Assembly: GCA_011390955.1 (NCBI GenBank)
Contig: JAABRM010000007.1
Location: 62,001 to 126,000 of the forward strand
Direction of reading: 5' to 3'
DNA length: 64,000 nt
From: Oscillatoriales cyanobacterium
GTDB taxonomy: Bacteria > Cyanobacteriota > Cyanobacteriia > Cyanobacteriales > Laspinemataceae
Below the pieces are notes generated by a model. It was not told the DNA's origin. It did no database searches and saw only the letters and a list, made by a program, of their open reading frames with translations. This document shows positions 16,427 through 25,148 of this stretch, one piece after another. A program made the translations under genes and the position numbers. The stretch's first letter is position 1. The number at the start of each line of letters is the position of its first letter.

Positions 16427-17200
16427 ATGTGGGAAATAGCACGTCGTGAAGTTCGGGAGTTACTGAGCAAAAGTCAGGAAACAACAACAGAACCAATCAG
16501 CGAAACAAATATTATGAAACTACCCGAACCAGTGCAACGTTATCTTAGATATAGTGGGGTTGTTGGTAAAGAGAAGATTAAAACTGTTCGCCTCAAACAA
16601 AAGGGCTTTTTTCGACCGGGGGAAAACTTACCCTGGATGCCGATGATTGCGGAGCAATATTATACAACTAATCCCCCGGCTTTTTTGTGGTTCGGCACTG
16701 TGAAAGCTTTGCCGTTTCTGTCCATTTCAGCGAGAGATAAATTTATCGATGGGCAGGGCAGTATGCTGGTTAAACTACAGTCTTTTTTCACCTTAACCAA
16801 TGCCAGTGGTGACAAAATGGATCGAGGGGCATTGTTGCGTTATCTGGGTGAAATGATGTGGTTTCCCACCGCGTGGCTATCGGATTATATCCAGTGGCAA
16901 GAAATCGATCGCCACTCAGCCCGGGCTATTTTGACCTGCAATGGGTTGGAGGTTTCCGCTGTACTACATTTTAATGCCGATGGGCAAATCGTGAAATTAA
17001 CTGCCCAAAGATATCGAGAAGTCAAAGGGGAATATGCTTTAGATGAATGGGAGGCTATTCCTATGACTAACTATCAAGAATTTAATGGGTTACGCATTCC
17101 GGTTAACGTGGAGGTTTTATGGAAGTTGCGATCGGGAGACTTTAGCTACTTTCGCGGTGAAGTCGTGGATGTTGGTTACAACAACGTCGGACTCTATTAA
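16427..17200 (+). CDS. DUF6544/DUF6920-like protein
   Basis: 257 residues, cytoplasmic, no signal peptide. The LPEPVQRYLRYSGVVG stretch (about 31-46) followed by VRLKQKGFFRPGENLPWMPM and a late EWEAIPMTNYQEFNGLRIPVNVEV are hallmarks of a family of uncharacterised proteins that I associate with DUF6544. The pattern of long beta strands suggests a lipocalin/LolA-like barrel. Transcribed alone. No functional link to the sulfide genes can be shown. Confidence 0.6.
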   Translation: MWEIARREVRELLSKSQETTTEPISETNIMKLPEPVQRYLRYSGVVGKEKIKTVRLKQKGFFRPGENLPWMPMIAEQYYTTNPPAFLWFGTVKALPFLSISARDKFIDGQGSMLVKLQSFFTLTNASGDKMDRGALLRYLGEMMWFPTAWLSDYIQWQEIDRHSARAILTCNGLEVSAVLHFNADGQIVKLTAQRYREVKGEYALDEWEAIPMTNYQEFNGLRIPVNVEVLWKLRSGDFSYFRGEVVDVGYNNVGLY

Positions 17201-17521
17201 ATTCTAGTTCAACAGCGATCGCACCTCAAAAAATCATCAAAACCTACTAAAACCTTTCAAAAACTCTCAAAAACTCTTAAAAATTCTCCAAAATAATCAG
17301 GTGCGATCGCCTAGGCTAATAGGCAATTAATTTGGCAAAGTCTTGGTTTTAGGGGTTTGATGGCTTATGAAACAGACAAGCTTTGTGTGTCACAGGGAAC
17401 GGAAACCGAGTAGAACAGCAAAGTCTTTTTACTTTTCTGAGATGGTCTCCGTCAGTCATCGGATCGAGTCGCGACATAAACAGTCAGAGACAATGAATTT
17501 TTCATAGTTTAATGAGCTCGT
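17201..17521. other. Intergenic region with a duplicated gene-start remnant
   Basis: 320 bp between convergent genes. It contains AAAACTCTCAAAA-type simple sequence (about 17235-17290) and, at 17479-17514, a 36-nt copy of the first codons and upstream bases of the MBL gene at 15909 (one mismatch to 15883-15918). No gene is seen. Confidence 0.7.
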
Positions 17522-19846
17522 TTAGGGTAATTTTTTCAGAAACCGGGGCAGGGCGATCGCAAATTCTGTTCCTTTTTCCCCCTCGGAAATACATTCTATA
17601 GTCCCCCCATGTTGTTCGATCGTCTTGTACACAATAGACAAACCTAAACCTGTGCCTTTACCCACAGATTTAGTGGTGTAAAATGGTTCAAATATTCGCG
17701 GCTTAATCTCTGAGTTAATTCCAGTGCCGTTATCAATAATTCTAATCCTTAACTCTTCGTCTAATACTTGCGTCACAATCCTAATTCTGGGCTGCTTCAC
17801 CGGAGCTTCTTCTAAAGCATCAATTGCATTTAGCAGCAGATTCATAAAAACTTGGTTAATTTCCAGAGCATAACACTCAACTAAAGGCAGATTGCCATAA
17901 GCTTTAACTACTTGGATCGCCGGACGGTCTGGAGTTGCTTGTAACCGATTTTCCAGAATTAATAAAATGGAGTCAATACTTTCATGCAAATCAACAGCTT
18001 TGATCTCCGCTTCATCCAGTCGAGAAAAGTTTCGCAAAGCTTGGACAATTTGCCGAATCCGCTCGGCTCCAGTTTTCATGGAATCTAGCAAACTGGGAAA
18101 ATCTGTCTGGATAAACTCCCAATCAACCTCTGCCAATTTTTCTTCAATTTCTGGCTGAGGATTGGGATAGGCTGTTTGATAAGTTTCGATCGTACTGAGC
18201 AAATCTTCTATATAAGTTTTGGCTGGGTTAATATTGCCGTAAATAAAACTAACTGGGTTATTAATTTCATGGGCAACTCCCGCTACCAGTTGACCCAAAC
18301 TGGACATTTTTTCTTGTTGAATCAGTTGAGCTTGGGTCTGTTGCAATTGCTGCAAAGCCTCTTGTAATTCCAGGGCTTTCCTGGATTCAGAAGCAGCGAT
18401 CGCCCTACTTTGTTGGTATAATTCTGCTTGAGTTAAAGCGATCGCCAATCGCTCGGCAACCTTTTCTAGTAATTCTACTTCACTATCGCTCCAATATCGA
18501 CTTTTCTGACTATGACTGCAACTAATAGCACCCATTTTTCCTGACTGAGTATGAACCGGGACAAGCAGCACAGCACGATAGTCTAAAGTATCCAGAAAAA
18601 ATTGTCTTTCTACCGGGTCAGCTAAAGTTAAAGTATCCTCAATGCGGGTAACTTCTTTGCGTGTCATCTTGGCAATTAACGGAGCAATTTCAGCAGCGGG
18701 AACTCGATTGCCTTTTAAAGAGGGTAACTCCGGTGCTTTTGCTTCTGCAATTAGTTCAGCTACCGGGGGAATTTCGGCGGGTAAATATAGTCGAAAAGCA
18801 CATCTTTCCAACTGCAAAACTTGGTAAAGTTCTTGCACCGCTGTTTCCACAACCGTATTAAAATCAAGGGAAGCGCGAATTTGACTGGCAATCCGATTAA
18901 TTAAAGATTCTCTCTGTGCCAGTTGTCTATATTTCGCTTCTGACTCTTGCAAAGCGGACTCAAATTGTTTCCGTTGGGTAATATTAGTACAAGTTCCGAC
19001 TAACCGATAAATTCGTCCATCGCTATCCTTGAGTGGGGTAATCACTGTTAGCCACCAAGTCGGTTTTCCGTCTATGTCCAATACTTTTTCATATTGAATT
19101 GTCTGGCCGCGATGAACGCACTTATCTGAAGACTTTAGACAGCCTTTCGCTAGTTCAGGAAGAAATAATTCTGGAGCTAAGACTGCTGAATTTTCATCTA
19201 AATTTATGCCAAAAACTTGTTGAGCAACGGGATTCAAATCCACACAGCGATAAGTTCCATCAGCATCTACATCAATCACGAAAATAGGATAATCTACCCC
19301 TTCATAGATACTGCGTAAAAACTCCTCTTTTTCCAGCAACGCTTCTCGAATTTGCCACCGTTCTGTAATATCATTGACCAAGGAAAAAATAGTGATAATT
19401 TTGCCTTGGTCATCGACCAACGGTGTATTGTGCCACTCACAAATAATCAACTTGCCATCTTTGGTGACATTTTCGCTGATGTGGTGCTTACCGCCAATTG
19501 ATGTCAGCGGATCTTGGGTAAGCGGAATTTCTCTCCGTTTTACGTTTAGGGATAAGATTAAATCAGTGGCATGAAGCGCGATCGCTTCAGGGGCAGTCCA
19601 ACCAAAAACCTTTTCGGCAGCAGAATTCCAAGCGACAATTTCTAAATTGGCATTCCATTCAATGGCCGCTAAAGCACTTTGATTCAACAAAAGAGATAAC
19701 TTTTGCTCTTGTTGTTTCAACTGGGCTTCAGCTTTTTCCCGTTGCTGAATTTCTCGTTGGAGTTTCTCGGAGGTTTCCGCCAAGGGAATTGCGGGAATTT
19801 CTCTGAGGGGGCGATCGCCAATATCTTCAGCCATAACCTTATCCAT
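17522..19846 (-). CDS. PAS-PAS-GAF hybrid sensor histidine kinase
   Basis: 774 residues, no membrane segment, so cytoplasmic. An N-terminal coiled coil (about 20-50) is followed by PAS (about 50-165), a second PAS/PAC (about 170-300), GAF (about 320-480) and a second coiled coil. The HisKA H-box LVAGVAHEINNP (His near 530) and HATPase boxes NLLLNAIDAL, IDNGTGI and GKGTGLGLSI are intact. No receiver domain or partner regulator adjoins. It overlaps the flavoprotein gene upstream by 8 nt (19839), so the redox protein and the kinase are translationally coupled. A redox or sulfide sensor is an attractive guess, with no ligand residue visible to prove it. Confidence 0.9.
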   Translation of the reverse strand: MDKVMAEDIGDRPLREIPAIPLAETSEKLQREIQQREKAEAQLKQQEQKLSLLLNQSALAAIEWNANLEIVAWNSAAEKVFGWTAPEAIALHATDLILSLNVKRREIPLTQDPLTSIGGKHHISENVTKDGKLIICEWHNTPLVDDQGKIITIFSLVNDITERWQIREALLEKEEFLRSIYEGVDYPIFVIDVDADGTYRCVDLNPVAQQVFGINLDENSAVLAPELFLPELAKGCLKSSDKCVHRGQTIQYEKVLDIDGKPTWWLTVITPLKDSDGRIYRLVGTCTNITQRKQFESALQESEAKYRQLAQRESLINRIASQIRASLDFNTVVETAVQELYQVLQLERCAFRLYLPAEIPPVAELIAEAKAPELPSLKGNRVPAAEIAPLIAKMTRKEVTRIEDTLTLADPVERQFFLDTLDYRAVLLVPVHTQSGKMGAISCSHSQKSRYWSDSEVELLEKVAERLAIALTQAELYQQSRAIAASESRKALELQEALQQLQQTQAQLIQQEKMSSLGQLVAGVAHEINNPVSFIYGNINPAKTYIEDLLSTIETYQTAYPNPQPEIEEKLAEVDWEFIQTDFPSLLDSMKTGAERIRQIVQALRNFSRLDEAEIKAVDLHESIDSILLILENRLQATPDRPAIQVVKAYGNLPLVECYALEINQVFMNLLLNAIDALEEAPVKQPRIRIVTQVLDEELRIRIIDNGTGINSEIKPRIFEPFYTTKSVGKGTGLGLSIVYKTIEQHGGTIECISEGEKGTEFAIALPRFLKKLP

Positions 19847-20843
19847 TAGTGACAGCAGGGAGATTTTCTACCCAAGGTTTTGCTCCGACTGCCCGCCGAA
19901 TTTCTCGCCAAATGGCCGTAGCAGCTAAAGCGCCATCTCCTGCTGCTATGATAACTTGATTTAACCCGACTTTTAAATCCCCGATCGCCAAAATTCTGGG
20001 GTGAGAAGTCCGACACATATTATCCGTGACTAAATTTCCCCCTTTCATCTCCAAACCAATGCCCTTGAGATAGGTATTGTGATAGCGAGAACCCATAGAA
20101 ATCAAGCCTGTTTCCAACTCAACAATTGACCCATCTATTAACTCAACTCCGGTCATCCGGTGATGTTCACCGCGAAATTGTTTAATCGGCGTTTCTATCA
20201 GGGGATAACCATGTTCTCTGAGTTTCGCTTTCAGGGAGTCGCTGACAGTAAACGCGCCATGAGTAAAAACCGTAATATAAGGAGTAAACCAGCTTAAATT
20301 AAACACCATTTCGGCGATCGCGGCTTCACTTCCCGCAAAAAAACCGCATTGTTTATTGGTCATCTCGTACCCATCGCAGACCATACAAACGTGCAAATTA
20401 TAACCGGCATACTCATAAACATTTCGCATATCATCCAAAGGCGGTAAATAATCGATAATGCCGCTGGCTGCAATTAAGTATTTAGAGCGGAAAACTGCCT
20501 CAATACTATTTTGCCTGCCCACTTTCACCCGCACCGCAAAAGTTTCGCCTTCATCGATGACTTCCTCAACAAAACCATTGAGAAAGTCTCCATTCAAACT
20601 ATCGTAATGTTTCTTTCCTTGTTGCAGCAAAACTCGCCCCGGAGTATCCGCAGGTAAACCCAAATAATTGTGCAATTCCTGCATCCAAAAAGACCGGGCT
20701 TTGCCTTTATCAATAATCAGGCTATTCAGGAGATACCTCTGCAAGTAAATGCCAGCGGAAAGTCCGCCAGCCCCGCCACCAATCACGATCGCATCGTAGA
20801 TTTGTTGTTGTTTCTCTTGAAGATTGTTTTTGGTAAGCTGCAT
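19839..20843 (-). CDS. Thioredoxin-reductase-like FAD oxidoreductase
   Basis: 334 residues. FAD-binding GGGAGGLSAGIYLQR at about 22-36, a redox-active-type CMVCDGYE motif (CxxCDG, about residues 137-142) and a C-terminal AIGDLKVGLNQVIIAAGDGALAA for the FAD ribityl site place it in the thioredoxin-reductase/AhpF-like family. The NADPH-site glycines are altered (FAGSEAAIAE), as seen in ferredoxin- or peptide-linked relatives. Its 3' end overlaps the start of the histidine kinase. It could report redox or persulfide state to that kinase (inference). Confidence 0.85.
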   Translation of the reverse strand: MQLTKNNLQEKQQQIYDAIVIGGGAGGLSAGIYLQRYLLNSLIIDKGKARSFWMQELHNYLGLPADTPGRVLLQQGKKHYDSLNGDFLNGFVEEVIDEGETFAVRVKVGRQNSIEAVFRSKYLIAASGIIDYLPPLDDMRNVYEYAGYNLHVCMVCDGYEMTNKQCGFFAGSEAAIAEMVFNLSWFTPYITVFTHGAFTVSDSLKAKLREHGYPLIETPIKQFRGEHHRMTGVELIDGSIVELETGLISMGSRYHNTYLKGIGLEMKGGNLVTDNMCRTSHPRILAIGDLKVGLNQVIIAAGDGALAATAIWREIRRAVGAKPWVENLPAVTNG

Positions 20844-20875
20844 AATTTTCGCTCATCCTTTTGATGGTTGGGCAA

Positions 20876-21556
20876 CTAACGAACAGTTAGCTTTTTCTTG
20901 GCTACTCCAGCAATGTGAGGACTGACCACGGGAAATGAAAGACTAAATTGTTGATAATTGACTGAATCAAATCCGGCAGTTTCTAAAGCCGTCCAGGTAG
21001 TCCGGTTAGGGTGGCAGTTATCAAACATGACTTTCCAGACAGGTTCAATGCTATCTTGAATTCGGCGAGTCCAAGTACAACAATCGGCTGCAACGTGCTC
21101 TAAAAAGATAAAACTGCCACCGGGTTTGAGAATACGTTGAATTTCTTGTAAACTGCGATCGAGATTGTTGACGGAACAGAGAACATGAGTGCTAACTACG
21201 CTGTCAATGCTATTATCTTTAACGGGCAATTGTTCCGCAGTTCCTCGATACAACTCGATATGTTTAATTCCGCGATCGTCCGCTTCTTGTTCGAGATACT
21301 GGTGCATAAACGGATTCGGTTCAATTCCGACCCACTCAATATCTTTTGGATAATAGGAGAGATTCGCTCCAGCGCCCGGTCCTATTTCTAATACTCTGCC
21401 TTTTAATCCTCCTAAAAGCCCTTGTTTCAGTTCCGCAAGGGTGGAAAAATTCGGTGAATTTATCAGGGTAATTTTGCTATGATCTGCCCCGTTCGCTTTG
21501 GCCATTCCCCAAGCAAATAGACGCTTTTGAATTTGCGATAAATTGGAAATTTGCAT
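20876..21556 (-). CDS. Class I SAM-dependent methyltransferase
   Basis: 226 residues from the ATG at 21554-21556. Motif I VLEIGPGAGANLSYYP, the acidic residue in WVGIEPNPFM, motif post-I AEQLPVKDNSIDSVVSTHVLCS and LKPGGSFIFLEHV are all classic for the Methyltransf_11 fold. Close relatives include METTL7-like thiol methyltransferases, which methylate hydrogen sulfide and small thiols; this match is from recalled pattern and is not proven. Same strand and 32 bp from the flavoprotein gene. Confidence 0.82.
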   Translation of the reverse strand: MQISNLSQIQKRLFAWGMAKANGADHSKITLINSPNFSTLAELKQGLLGGLKGRVLEIGPGAGANLSYYPKDIEWVGIEPNPFMHQYLEQEADDRGIKHIELYRGTAEQLPVKDNSIDSVVSTHVLCSVNNLDRSLQEIQRILKPGGSFIFLEHVAADCCTWTRRIQDSIEPVWKVMFDNCHPNRTTWTALETAGFDSVNYQQFSLSFPVVSPHIAGVAKKKLTVR

Positions 21557-21569
21557 CACTTTTTACCCA

Positions 21570-22025
21570 TTAACTCCAGCTACTCATTCTGGCCATCATT
21601 GCGGCGAATAGCGGCAATACCGTAAAACAGATTAACTCCCCTTTAATTAGCCAAGAAATCAGGTTTACTTTGCCGATTTCTAATTGAGGCGTTTGACCCT
21701 TTTGCAGGTTTTTAGTCCAGGTAATAAAAGTAAAGGTGGGATACAGAGACAACAAACTGACTAGGATAAATACCCCCATTTTAGCGTAGAAAAATGGATT
21801 GCTGAGATAGTAATCGGTTCCTTTGCCAAAATAGATCACTCTTAAGATTCCGGTGATCAGAATTGCCGTAGCTGCTATCCCATAAGCGGCATCCGCAAAA
21901 GCCACTCTTTTGGCTTCATCTAGGGTCATTTCTTTTTTGAAGTTAAATACTTCTACGGTTAAAGCCCCAAAAGCTAACATGAAACCTAAGTAATGGAAAT
22001 AAGCTGTAATTGAACTTGCCCACAT
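21570..22025 (-). CDS. DUF2214 family membrane protein
   Basis: 151 residues with four hydrophobic helices: ITAYFHYLGFMLAFGALTVE, YGIAATAILITGILRVIYF, KMGVFILVSLLSLYPTFTFI and a C-terminal LICFTVLPLFAAMMAR. The HYLGF histidine and the RVIYFGKG loop match DUF2214, an inner-membrane family of unknown function with conserved His residues that could bind haem. It precedes the methyltransferase gene by 10 bp, so the four genes 22025 to 17522 form one likely operon. Confidence 0.75.
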   Translation of the reverse strand: MWASSITAYFHYLGFMLAFGALTVEVFNFKKEMTLDEAKRVAFADAAYGIAATAILITGILRVIYFGKGTDYYLSNPFFYAKMGVFILVSLLSLYPTFTFITWTKNLQKGQTPQLEIGKVNLISWLIKGELICFTVLPLFAAMMARMSSWS

Positions 22026-22198
22026 AATGCTATAATGAGTTCCCTAAGTATGATGAACAACCGATCGCCTGAGAGATGGGTTAAAGGGGCGATCGCGATT
22101 ATTTTACCCCACTACCCAATTTTTTGACAATGAGTTGGTGGCGGGTTATTAAATTTCGGGTTAAAGATTCCTGACCGGCAATCTACTTAATTTAATTA

Positions 22199-22579
22199 TC
22201 AAGATTTACCCGTGGCTATGGCTAATTTTAATTGCCGCCATTCTACCATGCCGCCGGTAATATTAAAAACCGATTGAAATCCTGATTTAATCAGAAAATC
22301 AGCGGCGATCGGACTGCGGTGAGAGGTCAAACAAATCACCGCAATGGGTCGATCTTTGGGCAAATCTTTAAACCATTGGGGTAAAAGAAATTTACGCAGC
22401 CCAGAAAATCTCCCCATCAAAATTCTAGGTAAACTCAGATTTAACGCCCCAGGAGCATGACCTGTGGCATACTCTAACTGACTGCGAACATCAATTAACA
22501 AAGGTGGCTGAGATAGCTTGGTGAACTCCAGAGGCGATAGATTAACCACTCTTGGTTGGACTGAAGAGATAGATGCCAT
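22199..22579 (-). CDS. Cytoplasmic single-domain rhodanese
   Basis: 126 residues, no signal peptide. LIDVRSQLEYATGHAPGALNLSLP and the active-site loop CLTSHRS with the catalytic Cys intact, followed by GGMVEWRQ. Second rhodanese in the island; the other (14567) is exported, so the pair covers both compartments. It would move sulfane sulfur from persulfide to an acceptor such as the Hdr-like system (inference). Confidence 0.88.
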   Translation of the reverse strand: MASISSVQPRVVNLSPLEFTKLSQPPLLIDVRSQLEYATGHAPGALNLSLPRILMGRFSGLRKFLLPQWFKDLPKDRPIAVICLTSHRSPIAADFLIKSGFQSVFNITGGMVEWRQLKLAIATGKS

Positions 22580-22737
22580 TGAAATAAAAACCTCTAAAAA
22601 ATGGGGATAATCTCCAGAATTTTTGGGAGATAATTTGTCAATTTATTTAAGTATGACTTACGCAAAGACTCTAGATTTTATTGGTGCGTTATTGCTCGGA
22701 TCGACACCCTACAGATAGCGGTTTCGGGTAATTTTTG

Positions 22738-23181
22738 TTAAGATAAAAACTGATTTTGCGATTCAATAAAATACTCACGAGCCAATGCTTCTACTGGGCT
22801 ATTATGATTGTAATCAATCCCTAACTTTTGCCGTTGGGCTAAGTATTCTTGTTCCGTCCATCCTTCACGCTGGGCTAAAGTTAATAGGGTCATCACTCCG
22901 GCTCTTAAACCAGACGCACAACGAGTATAAACTGGCTGATTGGTGGCATCAACAACCTGAATAAATTCTGCTAGTTTATCTAGGGGAATATGTTGGCGAT
23001 CGACGGGCACTCTAATATAATCAAACCCGATTTGTTTCACCTCTTCTGCATTAAGTTGGTTAGGTTCCGTAGGAGTACATAAATCGATGACTGTTCGGTA
23101 GCCTTTTTGGTGAAGTTCGGTGAGAGCTTCCTGGGATATCAGATTGCCAACCGCGAGAGATTCAGTGATGGTTTGAAACAT
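22738..23181 (-). CDS. DUF442 (beta-lactamase-hydrolase-like, Blh-type phosphatase fold) protein
   Basis: 147 residues. EALTELHQKGYRTVIDLCTPTE and the loop TRCASGLRAGV match DUF442/TIGR01244 proteins, a dual-specificity-phosphatase-like fold often fused to persulfide dioxygenase or rhodanese in sulfide-oxidation loci. The loop Cys is kept. Same strand as the rhodanese 159 bp downstream. The family is regularly found with SQR and CstA/CstB-like genes, which supports a role in sulfide detoxification. Confidence 0.82.
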   Translation of the reverse strand: MFQTITESLAVGNLISQEALTELHQKGYRTVIDLCTPTEPNQLNAEEVKQIGFDYIRVPVDRQHIPLDKLAEFIQVVDATNQPVYTRCASGLRAGVMTLLTLAQREGWTEQEYLAQRQKLGIDYNHNSPVEALAREYFIESQNQFLS

Positions 23182-23226
23182 TTAACTTTTTCCTTTGAAT
23201 TTATCAGATTTGCCAGAATTTGATGG

Positions 23227-23350
23227 TTGGTGGGCAATGCCCACCCTACGTTTATTTAAACTTTCCTCTTGGTGGGCAATGCCCACCCTACGTTTATTTA
23301 AACTTTCCTCTTGGTGGGCAATGCCCACCCTACGTTTATTTAAACTATTT
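23227..23350. repeat. Three 42-bp tandem repeats with a GTGGGCAATGCCCAC palindrome
   Basis: Units start at 23227, 23269 and 23311, exactly 42 bp apart; the first two are identical and the third diverges after TTTATTTAAACT. Each carries the palindrome GTGGGCAATGCCCAC followed by CCTACGTTTATTTAAAC. A dispersed PPLKKGG-type repeat (23361-23392) follows directly. Intergenic, no coding role seen. Confidence 0.85.
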
Positions 23351-23360
23351 TCCGATCTTT

Positions 23361-23392
23361 CCCCCCTTAAAAAGGGGGGTTAGGGGGGATCG
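23361..23392. repeat. Dispersed CCCCCCTTAAAAAGGGGGG repeat
   Basis: One intergenic copy of a short palindrome with a GTTAGGGGGGATC tail. Related copies are at 24394-24435, 27905-27918 (tail only) and 37413-37444. Two further copies lie in frame inside the STAND genes (1202-1234 and 50411-50442). Confidence 0.8.
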
Positions 23393-23434
23393 ATCCCAGG
23401 ATTTTTACGAATAAAAACCGGTTTCTGGCGCTGA

Positions 23435-23968
23435 TTAAACCCACCAAGGAGTTTCGCCAGTACGGGGGTCTATTTCCGTCCAAGGAGAAATCAAAATCGC
23501 ATTATCTTTGACGGCCACATTCACTAATTTCAGTGGCAAAGGTGCGGGGCCACGCAATACAGAACCGTCCGCACTATAGCGAGAACCGTGACAGGGACAT
23601 TGAAATTCTTGGTCAGTTCCATTCCAAGGAAATGTGCAGCCTAAATGGGTGCAATTATCCACAATTCCCATGGTATCAATGCCATCTTTTTGGATGGTTA
23701 AATAAGTCGGTTCACCGGCTAAACCCGCTACTAAAGCGCGAGTGCCTACGGGTTCCGCTAAAATTTGACTGGCAGGAATAGGATTGCCTAAAACATCTTT
23801 GGCGATAATTGCTCCCCCGGCGCCCTGTTCTGATGGCGGAATAAAATATTTGGCGACGGGATAAAGTGCAGCCCCGGCAGTAGAGGCAACGGCAGCACCA
23901 GTCAAAAAGTTGAGCAACTTTCGCCGAGACATGGAAGGGCTTTCGAGAGGTAAACTATGATTATCCAT
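23435..23968 (-). CDS. petC: Extra Rieske iron-sulfur protein (PetC paralog)
   Basis: 177 residues from the ATG at 23966-23968; this start matches the usual PetC length of about 178, while an upstream extension would need a TTG start. One N-terminal transmembrane helix ([25 protein letters not shown], seen as hydrophobic after a twin Arg) is followed by the hinge [12 protein letters not shown]. The cluster motifs CTHLGC and CPCHGS are both intact, and GPAPLPL closes the fold. In cyanobacteria the main petC lies beside petA; this copy instead lies among sulfide genes, so it is probably a paralog that adapts cytochrome b6f. Whether a petA-linked copy exists elsewhere cannot be seen here. Confidence 0.85.
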   Translation of the reverse strand: MDNHSLPLESPSMSRRKLLNFLTGAAVASTAGAALYPVAKYFIPPSEQGAGGAIIAKDVLGNPIPASQILAEPVGTRALVAGLAGEPTYLTIQKDGIDTMGIVDNCTHLGCTFPWNGTDQEFQCPCHGSRYSADGSVLRGPAPLPLKLVNVAVKDNAILISPWTEIDPRTGETPWWV

Positions 23969-24065
23969 TGGAGTGTTTTTGTTCTGTGATGATTGATTGA
24001 TTTCAGAGTGATAGTGGGGATAATTTAAGGGCAAATTATTCCTGTTTGGGATTTATTTCTGTAAT

Positions 24066-24272
24066 TTATTCTGGGGATTTACTGGTGTTAATCCCTAGCA
24101 AGCGGTAGATGCCACAAAAGCCAAATGTCGCACTGAAAGCCAGCAAGCCTGCGCCGATATCTAAGCCTATGGCTAAGGGCGTACCTTGATAAACATTCAA
24201 ACCTGTATAAAGTAGGGCTGCGGCTAATAAAAACCGCACCATTCGATCTAAGCTGCCAACATTGTTAGACAT
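24066..24272 (-). CDS. DUF2892 small membrane protein
   Basis: 68 residues with two hydrophobic helices (MVRFLLAAALLYTGLNVY and LDIGAGLLAFSATFGFCGIYRLLGI). The NVGSLDRMVRF start and the FCGIYRLLGI end, with its Cys, match DUF2892/YgaP-transmembrane proteins. In YgaP this domain is fused to rhodanese, so a stand-alone copy near two rhodanese genes may anchor or export sulfane-sulfur chemistry at the membrane (inference). Confidence 0.82.
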   Translation of the reverse strand: MSNNVGSLDRMVRFLLAAALLYTGLNVYQGTPLAIGLDIGAGLLAFSATFGFCGIYRLLGINTSKSPE

Positions 24273-24393
24273 GATAACTCCTGGTATAAATGAACAAATA
24301 TTTTCTCCGATCGCTTAAAGCTTAAAGCCTATTTCGTCTGGTTTCCAGTATTGAGTTTCCAGTACCGGGCGATCGCATTTGTTAAGGACTAAA

Positions 24394-24435
24394 GATCCCC
24401 CCCCTTACCCCCCTTAAAAAGCTTAAAAAGGGGGA
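24394..24435. repeat. Dispersed CCCCCCTTAAAAAG repeat with internal duplication
   Basis: A copy of the same family as 23361, with AAAAAGCTTAAAAAGGGGG in place of the usual AAAAAGGGGGG. Intergenic between DUF2892 and DUF2202 genes. Confidence 0.65.
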
Positions 24436-24491
24436 AGACTGAGAAATAAATCTTTTACTCGACGATCGCGAATGTGACGATTTTGGCGACG

Positions 24492-25049
24492 TTAACGACC
24501 GCGACCACCACCGTTAGATCGCTGCACGCAGCGTTCAAAAGCGGTTAAATGTTTTTCTTGAGAAACTTGGCGCAGTTGCGTAAAAGCAGCCTGCAAATCT
24601 GATTGAGTGACAAAAGTTAAGAAGCGATCGTACATAGCCACATTATCAACTTCGGCTTCTACTCCCATTTCACAGGCTGCTTTTAAAGTATCAGGAACCG
24701 AAACATTGCCTGCAAAAGAATCCGCTGGCACAGCTATGCCATATTTGGCAAACAAGTTTTCCCACAGATTCACATGATTATTTTCCGATCGCACAATATT
24801 GGTAAACGGGCGGACTGACCCAAATTTTTCGATGACAGCGTTATAAAATGCTCTAGCGCGATACTCATCATTAATCGAGTCAATCATTGCCTGTTGCGTC
24901 TCAGCATCTAAAGAAGTTTGAGCCATAGCGGTTAAAGGGAAAAAGCTAGAACCAATCATCCCCATAGTGGCAATTAATATTCCTGCTATGACCGAATTAA
25001 ATGCTTTACGGTGATTTGTTTTTGTTGATTGATATTTGTTTTTCATCAT
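24492..25049 (-). CDS. Exported DUF2202 ferritin-like protein
   Basis: 185 residues. A signal peptide (SVIAGILIATMGMIGSSFFPLTAMA region) is cleaved near MAQTS. The mature part is a four-helix bundle with metal-ligand-like residues: INDEYRARAFYNAVIEKFG, FTNIVRSENNHVNLWENLF, MGVEAEVDNVAMYDRFL and SQEKHLTAFERCV. This ExxH spacing matches the DUF2202 ferritin-like family of unknown function. It sits at the 3' end of the Hdr block; a second, unexported DUF2202 protein lies inside the block (29043). Confidence 0.75.
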   Translation of the reverse strand: MMKNKYQSTKTNHRKAFNSVIAGILIATMGMIGSSFFPLTAMAQTSLDAETQQAMIDSINDEYRARAFYNAVIEKFGSVRPFTNIVRSENNHVNLWENLFAKYGIAVPADSFAGNVSVPDTLKAACEMGVEAEVDNVAMYDRFLTFVTQSDLQAAFTQLRQVSQEKHLTAFERCVQRSNGGGRGR

Positions 25050-25148
25050 TTCATGGATAAAGGGCGAAGCATTGGTATATTAAATTGTTGGGGTTAACTC
25101 ATCATTGACTTGCCCGAATGCCTTGCCCCTATGATGCTTAATCTGGAA

